Of a stretch of DNA of 63,493 nt, positions 44,367 through 54,242 are shown piece after piece; position 1 is the stretch's first letter; each line of letters starts with the position of its first letter. The stretch is from positions 1-63,493 of the forward strand of contig JAFGUC010000082.1 in NCBI GenBank assembly GCA_016938695.1, written 5' to 3'. A model generated the notes under the pieces. It was not told where the DNA came from, searched no databases, and worked only from the letters and a program-made list of their open reading frames with translations. A program made the position numbers and the translations under genes. The stretch comes from Candidatus Woesearchaeota archaeon. Its GTDB lineage: Archaea > Nanobdellota > Nanobdellia > Woesearchaeales > JAFGUC01.

Positions 44367-45437
44367 TCAGAAATCAGTCAGCTTCTTATAATTGTTATAA
44401 TGAATTATAGAAGTATTACCCTGAGAACCACCAGATAACCGTTCAATTGTTATGTATTTACCTGCTTCTAACTTCTTGATTCGTCTATGAAAAGTCTTGT
44501 ATACTGAATCGCCACCTTTTGATTCATATATTTTAAACAAGTCACCAATCTTTTGACCGGTATTTTCCTTGATTATATCTAAAATCAAAGAAGTGTCATC
44601 AGTCAAATCCTCCGAACCCTTGATTGTAAACTCATCTAACTTTCCAAAAGCCTTCTCAACATCACAAACATCAACTTTTCTAGAAGATCTATCTTCCGCA
44701 ATAGACCCAGACTCACGCAAAAGATACAATCCAGTCCTAACATCCTGAATCTCAGACGCTTTCTGTGAAAGCAATTCAAAAGCATCAGACGAAAATGCGC
44801 CTTCATAGAAAGCATATTCAACCCTATCTTTTAATATCCCAAGCATTTCAGCAGAATTATATGGCTTGAACTCTAAAATATCAGGAACCAATCTTGAACG
44901 AATTCGCAAATCAATTCCACTAATCCATTCCTTATGGTTTGTAATTAAGAATACACTTTTTCTATAAATCTCTTCCAATATTGAATAAAGGAAATCATAA
45001 TCCTCAATTTTATCAATCTCATCAAAAACAAAAACCGCAGAAATCTTATTAACACGGTCCTTAATTATCTTAAACAATTCTTCAGTACTCTTGTTTTGAA
45101 CAAACTTATAACCAAGCAGATCACAAAGTTCAACAATAACCTTATATGAAGAATTTTTCTGCCAACAATTAACATACAAAGGAACAATATCTTCAGTCTC
45201 TTCTTCTAACTCATCTAAAACACGCTTACAAGCCAAAGTTTTACCAATTCCAGGCTTTCCATGGATTATTAGATTTCGACCATTTCTATTAGCAAACAAA
45301 GGCTTAACACACATCGCCATCTGCTCTTGTTGGCTTTCCCTATAAGGAATTCTCTTTGGAATATAATCGTAATCAAGTGCTACTGGATTCTTGAATAAAG
45401 TCTCGTCTGATGATAGAATATCTTTGAATAGTCCCAT
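44367..45437 (-). CDS. cdc6: Orc1/Cdc6 replication initiator
   Basis: A 356-residue AAA+ ATPase with Walker A GKPGIGKT (60-67), Walker B VFVFDEIDK (about 135-143), sensor-1 LITNHKEW, arginine-bearing DLRIRSRLVPDILEFKPY, and a C-terminal winged helix (about 280-356). It binds replication origins and loads MCM. Origins often lie beside this gene, but I could not find ORB-like repeats in the flanks. A 12-base direct repeat ATTCGGTAAAAA occurs at 44195 and 44355, of unknown meaning. Confidence 0.9.
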   Translation of the reverse strand: MGLFKDILSSDETLFKNPVALDYDYIPKRIPYRESQQEQMAMCVKPLFANRNGRNLIIHGKPGIGKTLACKRVLDELEEETEDIVPLYVNCWQKNSSYKVIVELCDLLGYKFVQNKSTEELFKIIKDRVNKISAVFVFDEIDKIEDYDFLYSILEEIYRKSVFLITNHKEWISGIDLRIRSRLVPDILEFKPYNSAEMLGILKDRVEYAFYEGAFSSDAFELLSQKASEIQDVRTGLYLLRESGSIAEDRSSRKVDVCDVEKAFGKLDEFTIKGSEDLTDDTSLILDIIKENTGQKIGDLFKIYESKGGDSVYKTFHRRIKKLEAGKYITIERLSGGSQGNTSIIHYNNYKKLTDF

Positions 45438-45530
45438 ATAAGAACAAAGAATTAAGATATTTTAATAGTTTATGGTTTTACTTCAAAAACAAAAGTAATT
45501 TAAATAAAACACTCCTAATAAGTAACAACA

Positions 45531-46334
45531 ATGGAAGAAAAAAGCCTAGATTTAACAGTATTAAAATCATTTGGAGAAAAAGGACTACATTACAGACTTT
45601 CTGATAACAGAGATGATTTTGACACATCAGATATTTACCCTATTTTACCACTAACATTCTCAATAGAAGAACTAAAACAAATAGATAGAAAAGCTAAAGA
45701 ACAAGGAATCAAAACAAAAGAAGAGTTTACAGAAATAATAAGACAGCATTACATTCAAAACCTTCACAGAAATTTTGTAGGACTAACACAAACCTTTGAA
45801 AAACTAGAAGAAATACTATTCAAAACAGATGCAGCTCCGAGAGCTAAAACCAATAAATCTACAGAAGATTATTCATTTACAGTAAATTATCAAAAAAATC
45901 CAGAAATAAGATTTATTGAAGCAAGAGTAAAAAGTGTTGATGAATTCATTAAAAAATATGAACTAGAAACATACAGAGCTGACCAAAAAGCAATAAAAGA
46001 CACAAACGGAATTAGAATAATCACTAATGAAAAAAGTTTAAGTAACAAAGGTCAAAATTTATGCTATCAATTAATGGGAGAAATTGCAACATCATTTAGT
46101 CCATTAACAAAAAATGGAAAACTTTACATAAAAGATTTTTTCAAAGAACCAGAAGTTAGAGAATGCAACGGACTAAGAGATTACTATAGAGGAATACATG
46201 CATACATTTATGAAAAAGGACTTTTCTACGAGATACAAATAAGGCCTAAAGATATTCATTACAAATCAATAGATCCAAAAAGTCCATTATTTCACGAAAG
46301 CTTCAAAGAAGAAAAACACAGGAACTTCAAATGA
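45531..46334 (+). CDS. RelA/SpoT-like (p)ppGpp synthetase-domain protein
   Basis: A 267-residue protein. Residues about 125-262 fit the RelA/SpoT nucleotidyltransferase domain: ARVKSVDEFIKK (131-142), KDTNGIRIIT (156-165, Asp157), DYYRGIHAYIYEKG (217-230, where NGYRSLH is usual) and YEIQIRPKDIH (233-243) with the catalytic Glu of EIQIR. The N-terminal 120 residues are helical with an acidic start. It would transfer pyrophosphate from ATP to GDP/GTP. Loss of the tyrosine-bearing NGY-S form may change the base specificity. The stop overlaps the start of the HD gene (46331-46334), so synthetase and hydrolase are split but coupled. Such genes are rare in archaea. Confidence 0.75.
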   Translation: MEEKSLDLTVLKSFGEKGLHYRLSDNRDDFDTSDIYPILPLTFSIEELKQIDRKAKEQGIKTKEEFTEIIRQHYIQNLHRNFVGLTQTFEKLEEILFKTDAAPRAKTNKSTEDYSFTVNYQKNPEIRFIEARVKSVDEFIKKYELETYRADQKAIKDTNGIRIITNEKSLSNKGQNLCYQLMGEIATSFSPLTKNGKLYIKDFFKEPEVRECNGLRDYYRGIHAYIYEKGLFYEIQIRPKDIHYKSIDPKSPLFHESFKEEKHRNFK

Positions 46335-47263
46335 TTAATACAGTACTAGAAAATCAAATTAAAGAATTTACTAAAGAAGCCTCGCGGTCACAAAGATCAG
46401 TTTCAACTATAGAACCTGCTTTAATAAAATTATTTAACTTTCCAGAAATAATTCCTGCATATGAACACATGCTAAATTTTTACTTTGGAGATATAAGAAA
46501 AGACGGAACAACCCCATCATCATTTCATCCGTTAGAATGTGCATTTCTTCTAAATAAATACAAATGTGAACCTGAAACAATTGCAGCTGGACTATTGCAC
46601 GATATCGCTGAAGATCCATTCAAAGATAAATTCAAAGTTACATTAAACTCAATTATAACTAAAATAATTAATGAAGAAGAAATTGAGTCTGAAAAATCAA
46701 AACTAATTTTACTATCAAATCCAAAAGAAAACGAAGAACTTTATCACATAAGACATAATTTATTCGAATCACAAAGTTTTGCAAATGATGTTACAAATAT
46801 TGTTGAACTCGTTTCAGATCTATTCCACTTAACAAAAGAACCATACACAAATTATATTGATGATATTTTCAGAAAAGATAAAGTTACAGAAACAAGATAC
46901 AGAACATACATACAATATCTAATCAAGAACTGTGCAGAACAACAAGACAACAGAAGTCTCAAAGTAAAACTTGCAGATAGAGGCAATAACACAAAATCAT
47001 TATACAATGTTAATGCCACAACAATAAAAAACACACTACTAAAAAACAACATATTTCTTGAAGAATTCGAAAAAGAAAACAATCTACCAATTGATGATTG
47101 TACATTCAATTTATTTAGATACTTAGAACATCAAATCAGAGAAACAATAAAAAAACCACAAGTAGAAAACTTATCTCCTAATCAAAGAAAAGAATTTAAT
47201 CAATATGCAAAAGAATCAATTAGAATTATTGAATCAATAAAAAGAAATTATAAACTTAAATAA
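46331..47263 (+). CDS. HD-domain hydrolase, RelA/SpoT-type
   Basis: A 310-residue protein with an HD domain in the layout of the SpoT (p)ppGpp hydrolase: SFHPLECAFLL (His66), GLLHDIAEDP (His90-Asp91, then Glu-Asp), and LKVKLADRGNNTKSL (Asp216), where bacterial enzymes have IKLADRLHN. The family's usual length for this domain is about 180-200; the extra C-terminal 80 residues are helical. It is translationally coupled to the synthetase-like gene upstream, which points to alarmone turnover. A simpler nucleotide phosphohydrolase (Mesh1-like or general HD) is the alternative. It overlaps the convergent PUA-like gene by eight bases. Confidence 0.75.
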   Translation: MINTVLENQIKEFTKEASRSQRSVSTIEPALIKLFNFPEIIPAYEHMLNFYFGDIRKDGTTPSSFHPLECAFLLNKYKCEPETIAAGLLHDIAEDPFKDKFKVTLNSIITKIINEEEIESEKSKLILLSNPKENEELYHIRHNLFESQSFANDVTNIVELVSDLFHLTKEPYTNYIDDIFRKDKVTETRYRTYIQYLIKNCAEQQDNRSLKVKLADRGNNTKSLYNVNATTIKNTLLKNNIFLEEFEKENNLPIDDCTFNLFRYLEHQIRETIKKPQVENLSPNQRKEFNQYAKESIRIIESIKRNYKLK

Positions 47264-47729
47264 TTGCTCCCAGACGTCTTTCTTTTGGAACATTATTAAT
47301 TAAGACATTATTCTTGACAAATGAAGAACCAAGAAAATCAGTTCCAGATTTAACTATAACCTGAGAATCTTTAAAATCAACAGAAATATCTTCACCAGAC
47401 ATATAACGTTTAGCAACGTCCAAATCCAAATCAAGTACATTCTTTGAACATTTCAAACCTATAAAATTTGAACCTTCAATACTTAACTTAACCTCATTTT
47501 CAGATATTTCACAGAAAAATAAACCCAAAGAATCAATACGAACATTATCTAAAGGAATTTCTGAAACACTCAATTTCAACAAAAAAATTCTATCTACTTC
47601 ATCTTTTCGTCTAGATAAAACATCATAATCATCAAATATAGAAAAATCAGAAAGACCATAAGAAGTCTCCAAAGTAGAGTAGAACTTCCTACGTTCCTTA
47701 GAATTTAGAAAAAATAATTCAGTTGGCAT
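47256..47729 (-). CDS. Predicted PUA-like RNA-binding protein
   Basis: A 157-residue protein. LGLFFCEISENEVKLSIEG, FIGLKCSKNVLDL, YMSGEDI, DFLGSSFVKNNVLINNVPKERR follow the pattern of PUA-like domains associated with NOL1/NOP2/Sun (COG3270-type) RNA methyltransferases, after a helical start. I am not certain of the exact subfamily. A TTG at 47759 would overlap the FKBP gene by 28 bases, but its extra residues are read through that gene's end; the ATG at 47729, two bases past the FKBP stop, is preferred. No separate methyltransferase is adjacent. Confidence 0.6.
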   Translation of the reverse strand: MPTELFFLNSKERRKFYSTLETSYGLSDFSIFDDYDVLSRRKDEVDRIFLLKLSVSEIPLDNVRIDSLGLFFCEISENEVKLSIEGSNFIGLKCSKNVLDLDLDVAKRYMSGEDISVDFKDSQVIVKSGTDFLGSSFVKNNVLINNVPKERRLGAII

Positions 47730-47731
47730 TT

Positions 47732-48211
47732 CTAATGACAACCAGGACAACTTGAACAATCATGTCCTTCTGGAACATCTTCAATTGAAACAACTTTCAA
47801 CTTGAAATTTAGATTTTGTCCAGCTAAAGGATGATTCAAATCAAGTTTAACAATAGAATCTGTTACTTGCACAACTTTTGCAGGTACTACTTGTCCTGTT
47901 GGAGCACGTAAAGCCAAAGTCATTCCTTCTTTAACCTCTAAATCTTGTGGAACAGCGTCACGAGGAACTTCTTGCATCAACTTATCGTCATAATCACCAT
48001 AAGCATCTTTTGAATCGATATGAATATCTTTTTCTTCGCCAACTTTCATCCCAACAACAGCTTTTTCAAAACCAGGAATAACATGACCTAAACCAACTAC
48101 AAACTTTAAAGGCTCTCTTCCTTCAGAGGAATCAAAAACTGAACCATCATCTAAAGTTCCTGTATAATCAACAGACACTTGTTTGTTATCTTCTACTACT
48201 TCATTTGCCAT
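47732..48211 (-). CDS. FKBP-type peptidyl-prolyl isomerase (SlyD-like)
   Basis: A 159-residue cytoplasmic FKBP with an insert-in-flap domain. DYTGTLDDGSVFDSSEGREP, VIPGFEKAVVGMKVGEEK and HPLAGQNLNFKLKVVSIE are diagnostic; the SlyD-like insert spans about 75-125. The C-terminus HDCSSCPGCH is a short metal-binding tail resembling that of SlyD. AGGAGGT is a near-perfect ribosome-binding site, and TTATATAAATGG upstream is the TATA element. It is a folding helper, possibly also a metal buffer. Confidence 0.9.
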   Translation of the reverse strand: MANEVVEDNKQVSVDYTGTLDDGSVFDSSEGREPLKFVVGLGHVIPGFEKAVVGMKVGEEKDIHIDSKDAYGDYDDKLMQEVPRDAVPQDLEVKEGMTLALRAPTGQVVPAKVVQVTDSIVKLDLNHPLAGQNLNFKLKVVSIEDVPEGHDCSSCPGCH

Positions 48212-48302
48212 AATAAAAACCTCCTAAAATCAAAAGAAACAAGAACCATTTATATAAAATGCGTTTTTTAAGATAAAAAATTTAAAAAAATTAATAGGGA
48301 AA

Positions 48303-49316
48303 CTAATTGTTTCCTTCTAATTCCTTAAGGAACTCTTCATCATCCATAGCTTCTTTTTTTGCTTGTTTAACAATAAAAACAATAACTAGGATAATAATTA
48401 AAACAGCAAGTCCCATAAGTGAATATTGCAAAACAGTTGTCCAAACAGATGTTTTTACAATTTTAAAATCGTTTTTAACAACAACTGGTGCTTGTTCTAC
48501 TTCATATTTTGCAACAAACTCAGTAGTTTTTTGTGATTCTATTTGAGTTAAAGTTGAACAACTATCGGAAGTCACAACACGAACAACACTACTAGTTGAA
48601 GATTTATCATCTTCATCATTATAATATGTGTCGATAAGCATGTTGTAAACACCCTCTTCTGCACATTGTGGAATCTTCAAAAATAATGGTTCTAATAATC
48701 CAGTATCACCATCATCTAATTCATCCATAATTCCTGTCACAGAAACACCTAATTCTGGAATTGAAACAACAACCTTAATGTCTTTTTCACTTCGTTTACC
48801 AAAATTTTCTAACATTGGTTGAACAAGCAAAGCTTGACCACTTATTATTTCAGTTTCAGGTGAAAGAAGAACATCAGTTACTTCAACTAATCGGTGTTCT
48901 GATTCAACCATTAAATAATAATCTGCATAAACACCAGGGTTGATTTGATCTTCAACTCGGATTCTTAATCTATATGATTCATCTGATTGCATTCTTTTTG
49001 GTAAGTAGATTTCTAGATTTTTCTTGTATCTAATACCAGCAGTCATATCGAAAACAGGTGTAACATCTCTAACACTGTCAGAGTCGTGTTCCATACCACT
49101 AATTACAGCTTCAATTTGAACATTTTTAGCAACAGTTGCTGATTCAACTTGAACCTCAATTTTGATTAAATCGTCTTTTACAAAGCTTCTAACTTGGTTA
49201 TTTCCTACGGAAAGTACTTCGTCGTCATTAAGCTCTACTCTTTCAATAGAATAAGCGCTAACTAAACTTGTAAAAACAACCATCATCAAAGCAAACATAA
49301 TAAAGAGCTTCTTCAT
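48303..49316 (-). CDS. Anchored secreted protein with two beta domains
   Basis: A 337-residue protein with signal peptide (1-21), two beta-rich domains (about 25-140 and 145-250; the second resembles CARDB/COG1361 Ig-like domains), a transmembrane helix (about 297-319) and an acidic tail DDEEFLKELEGNN. The topology matches the surface proteins at the left end, but it has few sequons. It has its own promoter (CTTTATAAATAGG). A role in the envelope is likely; the exact function is unknown. Confidence 0.75.
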   Translation of the reverse strand: MKKLFIMFALMMVVFTSLVSAYSIERVELNDDEVLSVGNNQVRSFVKDDLIKIEVQVESATVAKNVQIEAVISGMEHDSDSVRDVTPVFDMTAGIRYKKNLEIYLPKRMQSDESYRLRIRVEDQINPGVYADYYLMVESEHRLVEVTDVLLSPETEIISGQALLVQPMLENFGKRSEKDIKVVVSIPELGVSVTGIMDELDDGDTGLLEPLFLKIPQCAEEGVYNMLIDTYYNDEDDKSSTSSVVRVVTSDSCSTLTQIESQKTTEFVAKYEVEQAPVVVKNDFKIVKTSVWTTVLQYSLMGLAVLIIILVIVFIVKQAKKEAMDDEEFLKELEGNN

Positions 49317-49495
49317 TTTTTAACCCCCAAAAACAGTTTTGTGACCACTGTAAAATAACACCTATTTATAAAGTTTTTTCTTTAGAACCACTTAATAATA
49401 GTAAACAAAGTTTTTCTTTAAAAACAAAATTATCATACATAAAATACGATTTAATATAAACTATCAAAATAAAAAATAGAAAAAGCAAGATATAA

Positions 49496-51304
49496 ATGGC
49501 GAAAATAATACACAAAACTCCAAACTATGAATTTATAGAAAATGGTGGAGAAGATATTCTAATAACCAATCTAAAGGGATCTTTTGCATATTTGCCACTT
49601 AATGAAAACTTATCAAAATATCACGGAATATTCTATTATGACAACGATACAAAAGATATGATTAAAGTAATTAATAACTTCAAAAAACAACATAGCGAGA
49701 TAACTGTTGAAAATCTAAGAGCAAACAGAAACAACGAACAAATATTCTTTTTCAACAATACAATAATATACAAATCAATTGGTGAAGTAATCTTAAATCT
49801 CGATACACGGTTCATATATGATTTTAATAACTGGAACAGGATATATGAATTTGAAGAAATCAATAAAGATACAATGCTAATAAAATATTCTCGAGATGAT
49901 TTCAAATTCCATATTGCGCTAAATTCTAATAATCTAGCAATAGAAAAAATAGGTAACTGGGTTCGTGAATATTATTCAAAAGATGAAGAAAGAAACTCAC
50001 CACCATACGAATTCTACACATTTGATGCATTAAAATTAAATCTTACAGATGACTTAGTATTAGGATTTGGAAAAACAAGAGAAAATGCTATACAAGAATT
50101 AGAAAACACTCTCGAAAACAAAGAAAGTCTAATTAAAGCAAAGATGAACTTCTTGCAAACAATAAAAAATCCAATAAAAGATTCACGAATAAGTCATGCA
50201 TTAAATCTTGCAACAAGATCACTAAATTCGTTGATAATCGAGCAAGAAAATTTCAGTGGCATATTTGCAGGTTTACCATGGTTTTTCCAATTCTGGACTA
50301 GAGATGAAGCAATTTCAACTGGAGCACTAATAGCAACAAAAAGATACTCACTAACAAAAAAAATCTTGATAAGAGAAATATCAAATATTCTTAATGACGG
50401 AAGAAATCCAAATAGATTTCCAGAATCAAAACTTGGAAGTGCTGATGGAATCGGACTAAGTTTCTTAAGATTATTTCAATTAATAAAAACACTAGAAAAA
50501 AACAAAGAATTATTTAAGTATTTTACAAATGAAGAATTAGAACAAATCTATAAAAAACTTCAAGATTCAATTACAAAACAAAAAACAAATCTTCTAAAAA
50601 ATAATCTGATATACAATGGTCCAAAAGAAACATGGATGGACACAGATGAAACAATTACAGGAGAAAGAGACACAAGAGAAGGTTTTTGCATAGAAATACA
50701 AGCATTATTTTTATCAATGCTAGAATTCAGAGAGAACTTAGAAAAAATTCTTCAAAAACAAATTGGAACTGAAAGTTCAGACTTCAAAAAAGAAATTCGA
50801 AAAAGATTCACAATTAATGGCGTAATTGCAGACAGAATAAAAACTGATAACACACCAGACGAAACACCAAGACCAAATATATTCTTGGCATACAACTATA
50901 ACAAAACCATGTTCACAAAAAAAACATGGGAAAATACAATGGACACAATTCTTCCAAAACTTTGGCTCAATTGGGGAGGACTTAGTTCAATTAGTAAAGA
51001 TTCTAAAAAGTATTGCAACACATATACTGGACAAAATAATTTCAGTTATCACAGAGGAGATTCGTGGTTTTTCATTAATAATTTTGCAGCAATTGCAATG
51101 TACAATCTAAACAAGAAAAAATATTTTGACAAAGTCAAACAAATTATTGAAGCATCAAGTAAAGATATAATTTCTAACGGAACTGTCGGGCACGCATCAG
51201 AACTTAGTGATGCAAACGTATTAACAAGCAGGGCAAGTCCAATTCAAAGTTGGAGTGCTTCAACATTTATAGAATTAGGGTTTACTGTCCTACTTGACCT
51301 TTAG
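49496..51304 (+). CDS. Amylo-alpha-1,6-glucosidase/glycogen debranching enzyme-like
   Basis: A 602-residue protein. The C-terminal (alpha/alpha)6 domain (about 220-602) resembles the glycogen debranching enzyme domain (GDE_C, GH133): AGLPWFFQFWTRDEAIST, NPNRFPES, ETWMDTDE, GFCIEIQALFLSMLEF, SYHRGDSWFFINN and GHASELSDA. The N-terminal 200 residues are a beta domain. It is cytoplasmic and would trim alpha-1,6 branches of a storage or imported glucan. No glycogen synthase is in the window. Its end overlaps the convergent toroid gene by 23 bases. Confidence 0.8.
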   Translation: MAKIIHKTPNYEFIENGGEDILITNLKGSFAYLPLNENLSKYHGIFYYDNDTKDMIKVINNFKKQHSEITVENLRANRNNEQIFFFNNTIIYKSIGEVILNLDTRFIYDFNNWNRIYEFEEINKDTMLIKYSRDDFKFHIALNSNNLAIEKIGNWVREYYSKDEERNSPPYEFYTFDALKLNLTDDLVLGFGKTRENAIQELENTLENKESLIKAKMNFLQTIKNPIKDSRISHALNLATRSLNSLIIEQENFSGIFAGLPWFFQFWTRDEAISTGALIATKRYSLTKKILIREISNILNDGRNPNRFPESKLGSADGIGLSFLRLFQLIKTLEKNKELFKYFTNEELEQIYKKLQDSITKQKTNLLKNNLIYNGPKETWMDTDETITGERDTREGFCIEIQALFLSMLEFRENLEKILQKQIGTESSDFKKEIRKRFTINGVIADRIKTDNTPDETPRPNIFLAYNYNKTMFTKKTWENTMDTILPKLWLNWGGLSSISKDSKKYCNTYTGQNNFSYHRGDSWFFINNFAAIAMYNLNKKKYFDKVKQIIEASSKDIISNGTVGHASELSDANVLTSRASPIQSWSASTFIELGFTVLLDL

Positions 51305-54110
51305 GACCATTTGATTTCTTCTTAGATTTCTCATCACGTTCTTTAGCAAGTTTATCAGCTTCTTTAATTCCTTCAGCAATTTGTTTCTGTGAAAATCCTT
51401 CTTGCTCAAGTTCTTTTCTAATAACAGTGTCAGACTTACTTAAAGATCTCATGATATCAACCATATCAGCAACGTGATAATCAACATCACCATCTTCTTG
51501 AGATTGTGTTTGTTGAGCAGAACCACCTGCAGTTTGTGCAGTCGTAGGCTTTTCTTCTTCTAAAGATAATTTAAATTGTGCAGGCAAAATTTTATTTAAT
51601 GCCCCTACAAAAATAGCCTCAAATTTCTTTGCACCGGGTTGGAATTTAACAGGTAGTGATTTAATTATACTTTTCCTAAAAACTAAAAAGAAATTCATGA
51701 AAAGCAATAATCCAACAATTAATGCAATAAACAAATAAACAAAAATCATGAAATTAAAAGACTTTGGTACAACAGCTAAAACATCTGCAGTAAATGTTAT
51801 TCTTTTTTCAACACCATCTTTAGATTGAACGATTATAACATTTGTTGAACTGACATTAACATCAGTTGCAGCCAAATTCATAACGGTAACAGTCATTGTC
51901 TGACCAGGTTCTAAAGTAAAAGCATCATTATCAAATTCAAAGAATACCTCATCATTTTTGAAAGAAACTTCAATCTTCAAAGGTTCATCTATTTTATTAG
52001 TAACATTAAAACTTGGACTGTAACCAGGAACATCAATTGCTATTAAGCTTTCAGAAACATCAAATGGTTGAGTCTTATATTGCTTGATTGTAATCGATAT
52101 AGTATTGTAAATCTTTTTATTATTTACAACACAAGCAACTTCACCGACATAAGATTTTTCTTCAGGGATTGCTTGATCTAAAACATATTTTACTGTAGCT
52201 TTTGGATTTGCAGCAGTCAAAGTAAAATGAGCATCACCACTAATCTCAGGGTCAAACCAAGACAAATCACATTCATATGTCGCATCATCAATTTCAGCAG
52301 TTAACTCAAGTGCGCCTTTTGGACCAAACAAAACAGTATTATTTTCATAAGTAAATCTAAGGATTGGTTTTTTTCCAACAAGAACAGGAATTTCATTTAA
52401 CGTATGTGAACCGTCTTTAATCAACAAAGTTCCATAATAATCTCCAACTTTAATTCCATCTTTTGCTTTTAATGTCAAAACCTTATAGGTATCAGAAGAA
52501 ATCGTTTCAACGTCAGTCATCTCAAGATAATTACCTAAATTTTCAGTAAAAGAAAATGTAAGAGAATTCATTTTATACGGAGTCGGATTATACAATTCAA
52601 CATTAACTGGAGAATCACTAATCTCAATTATTCTTGGATTAACTTCCAAATAATGTTTAGAAAAAGTACTAAGTGCTACATGTGCTAAAGAACTTTTCAT
52701 AACAGTATCCCAATCTCCATATGGAACAGCAGAATAAATCCATTTTTTCGCATCGTAAAGTGGTTCATCATTATCATCAAAACCTGCTTCTTGTAATGCT
52801 AAAATTGCATAAACACTTACTTCTAATTTATCTTCAAATGTATCGTCGTCATTACCCCAACTTCCATCATTGTTTTGGTTAAACAAAAGCCAATCAACAA
52901 CATCAGTATCAGAAGGATTATTATGAAGATATAAAGCAGTGTTTAAAACATTCTCAGACATTGTTCCGTTAGCAGTATAAAGATATGCACCATATGACGT
53001 CTCTAATAAGTTATCAGTCAACCAAGTATTTGCAACAGATTTTTTATCAGAAGGAATATCCGACATCAATGCAAATCCAGTTGTTTCGTAATCACAAAGA
53101 TTCCATTTATAGTCATCATCCCAACATTTGTTTGGAATTTGATAAGATAAATTATCTAGACTACCATTGTAACGTAAAATATTGTCATGATCATAAAGCC
53201 AAACACTAATATTTCTTGTACATAAAACATCATAAAATTCACCTTGGACAGGTGTAAATATTTTCTCGACATAATGGTTAGTATCATTAAGAGTTATAGC
53301 ATTAATTATTGTTTCATTTTTTCCGTCATAAGAATTATTGTAAATACATTGTGTAAAGTTGTCTGTTGCATTCAAAATAAATTTCCATTTCCCATCAGTT
53401 GGAATAATATTTTGTTTATCAATTAACCACAATCGTGAGTTATGCATAATTCGGTAAGTATCATCATATTCAGAAAGCCACAATAATGCATGAATTTTGG
53501 CAGTGGTATCAATTGTACACTCATCCTTTTCCCAACATTTATCGTCCTCGCCTCGATTTTCTTTAAGCCAACGCATTCCAAAGTCAATCTCTCTAGAAAA
53601 ACTTTCTTCATAACGCGATAATGCAAAAATAGCATAAGCAGTACTCAGAGGATGTTCATTCCAAGAACCTTCCTCTAATTGCGAATCAACAATCATTGAT
53701 GGAATTGGATTATAGTAAACAATTCTAATTATTTTAGAAAGCGTTACAATCTCATCGTTCTTTATGAATTTTGCAGCCAATTCTAATTCTTGACATGTTG
53801 CATTAACCTGTCTAAATTGAGTAAGAAAAGTATTTTGAGAAACACGGTAAGTTGTTAGATTAGTATTAATCTCAAAACGATTTTCAGAATCTTCAAGACA
53901 TTTAGTATAAAACGTAACATCCTCAACATCAGTTACATCAACACCATAAACAATATCTTCGCCTAAAAGATAATATTGTGAATCTTCAAAATCTGGGCTT
54001 CGCAAAGTAAAAATCTTATCTTCTTCGGCAAAAACAGGTAAAGAAAAAACCAGAATGAATAGTAATAACACTACAAATACAAACCGCCCATTAATCTTAT
54101 AATTACTCAT
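51282..54110 (-). CDS. Secreted alpha/alpha-toroid (prenyltransferase/A2M-like) surface protein
   Basis: A 942-residue protein with signal peptide (1-28), a small beta domain, then about residues 145-500 of toroid repeats: EEGSWNEHPLSTAYAIFAL, DGKWKF, GAYLYT and NDGSWGNDDDTFED followed by SVYAILALQEAG. This G-x-W with helix pairs is shared by squalene-hopene cyclases, protein prenyltransferases and alpha-2-macroglobulins. Ig-like domains follow (about 510-800), a transmembrane helix (about 815-835) and a cytoplasmic tail ending in a UBA-like KQIAEGIKEADK. It lies outside the cell, so carbohydrate or peptide binding seems likelier than prenyl chemistry. No thioester motif (GCGEQ) is visible. 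Confidence 0.75.
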   Translation of the reverse strand: MSNYKINGRFVFVVLLLFILVFSLPVFAEEDKIFTLRSPDFEDSQYYLLGEDIVYGVDVTDVEDVTFYTKCLEDSENRFEINTNLTTYRVSQNTFLTQFRQVNATCQELELAAKFIKNDEIVTLSKIIRIVYYNPIPSMIVDSQLEEGSWNEHPLSTAYAIFALSRYEESFSREIDFGMRWLKENRGEDDKCWEKDECTIDTTAKIHALLWLSEYDDTYRIMHNSRLWLIDKQNIIPTDGKWKFILNATDNFTQCIYNNSYDGKNETIINAITLNDTNHYVEKIFTPVQGEFYDVLCTRNISVWLYDHDNILRYNGSLDNLSYQIPNKCWDDDYKWNLCDYETTGFALMSDIPSDKKSVANTWLTDNLLETSYGAYLYTANGTMSENVLNTALYLHNNPSDTDVVDWLLFNQNNDGSWGNDDDTFEDKLEVSVYAILALQEAGFDDNDEPLYDAKKWIYSAVPYGDWDTVMKSSLAHVALSTFSKHYLEVNPRIIEISDSPVNVELYNPTPYKMNSLTFSFTENLGNYLEMTDVETISSDTYKVLTLKAKDGIKVGDYYGTLLIKDGSHTLNEIPVLVGKKPILRFTYENNTVLFGPKGALELTAEIDDATYECDLSWFDPEISGDAHFTLTAANPKATVKYVLDQAIPEEKSYVGEVACVVNNKKIYNTISITIKQYKTQPFDVSESLIAIDVPGYSPSFNVTNKIDEPLKIEVSFKNDEVFFEFDNDAFTLEPGQTMTVTVMNLAATDVNVSSTNVIIVQSKDGVEKRITFTADVLAVVPKSFNFMIFVYLFIALIVGLLLFMNFFLVFRKSIIKSLPVKFQPGAKKFEAIFVGALNKILPAQFKLSLEEEKPTTAQTAGGSAQQTQSQEDGDVDYHVADMVDIMRSLSKSDTVIRKELEQEGFSQKQIAEGIKEADKLAKERDEKSKKKSNGPKGQVGQ

Positions 54111-54242
54111 TAAATTTCCCGTTCCCGCAATTATATATAAAGCAACGAAAAGTCCTTTAAAAAAATTATTTGTAACTTAAAAGGGGTTAAAAGACAAAAG
54201 TTTATAAAAAGAGGATGCAAAAACCTAGTTTGGGGATGAATT

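Noticed and set aside
44109-45530. Replication origin beside Orc1/Cdc6
   Set aside because: I found no ORB-like repeats on either side; the 12-base ATTCGGTAAAAA pair alone is too little.
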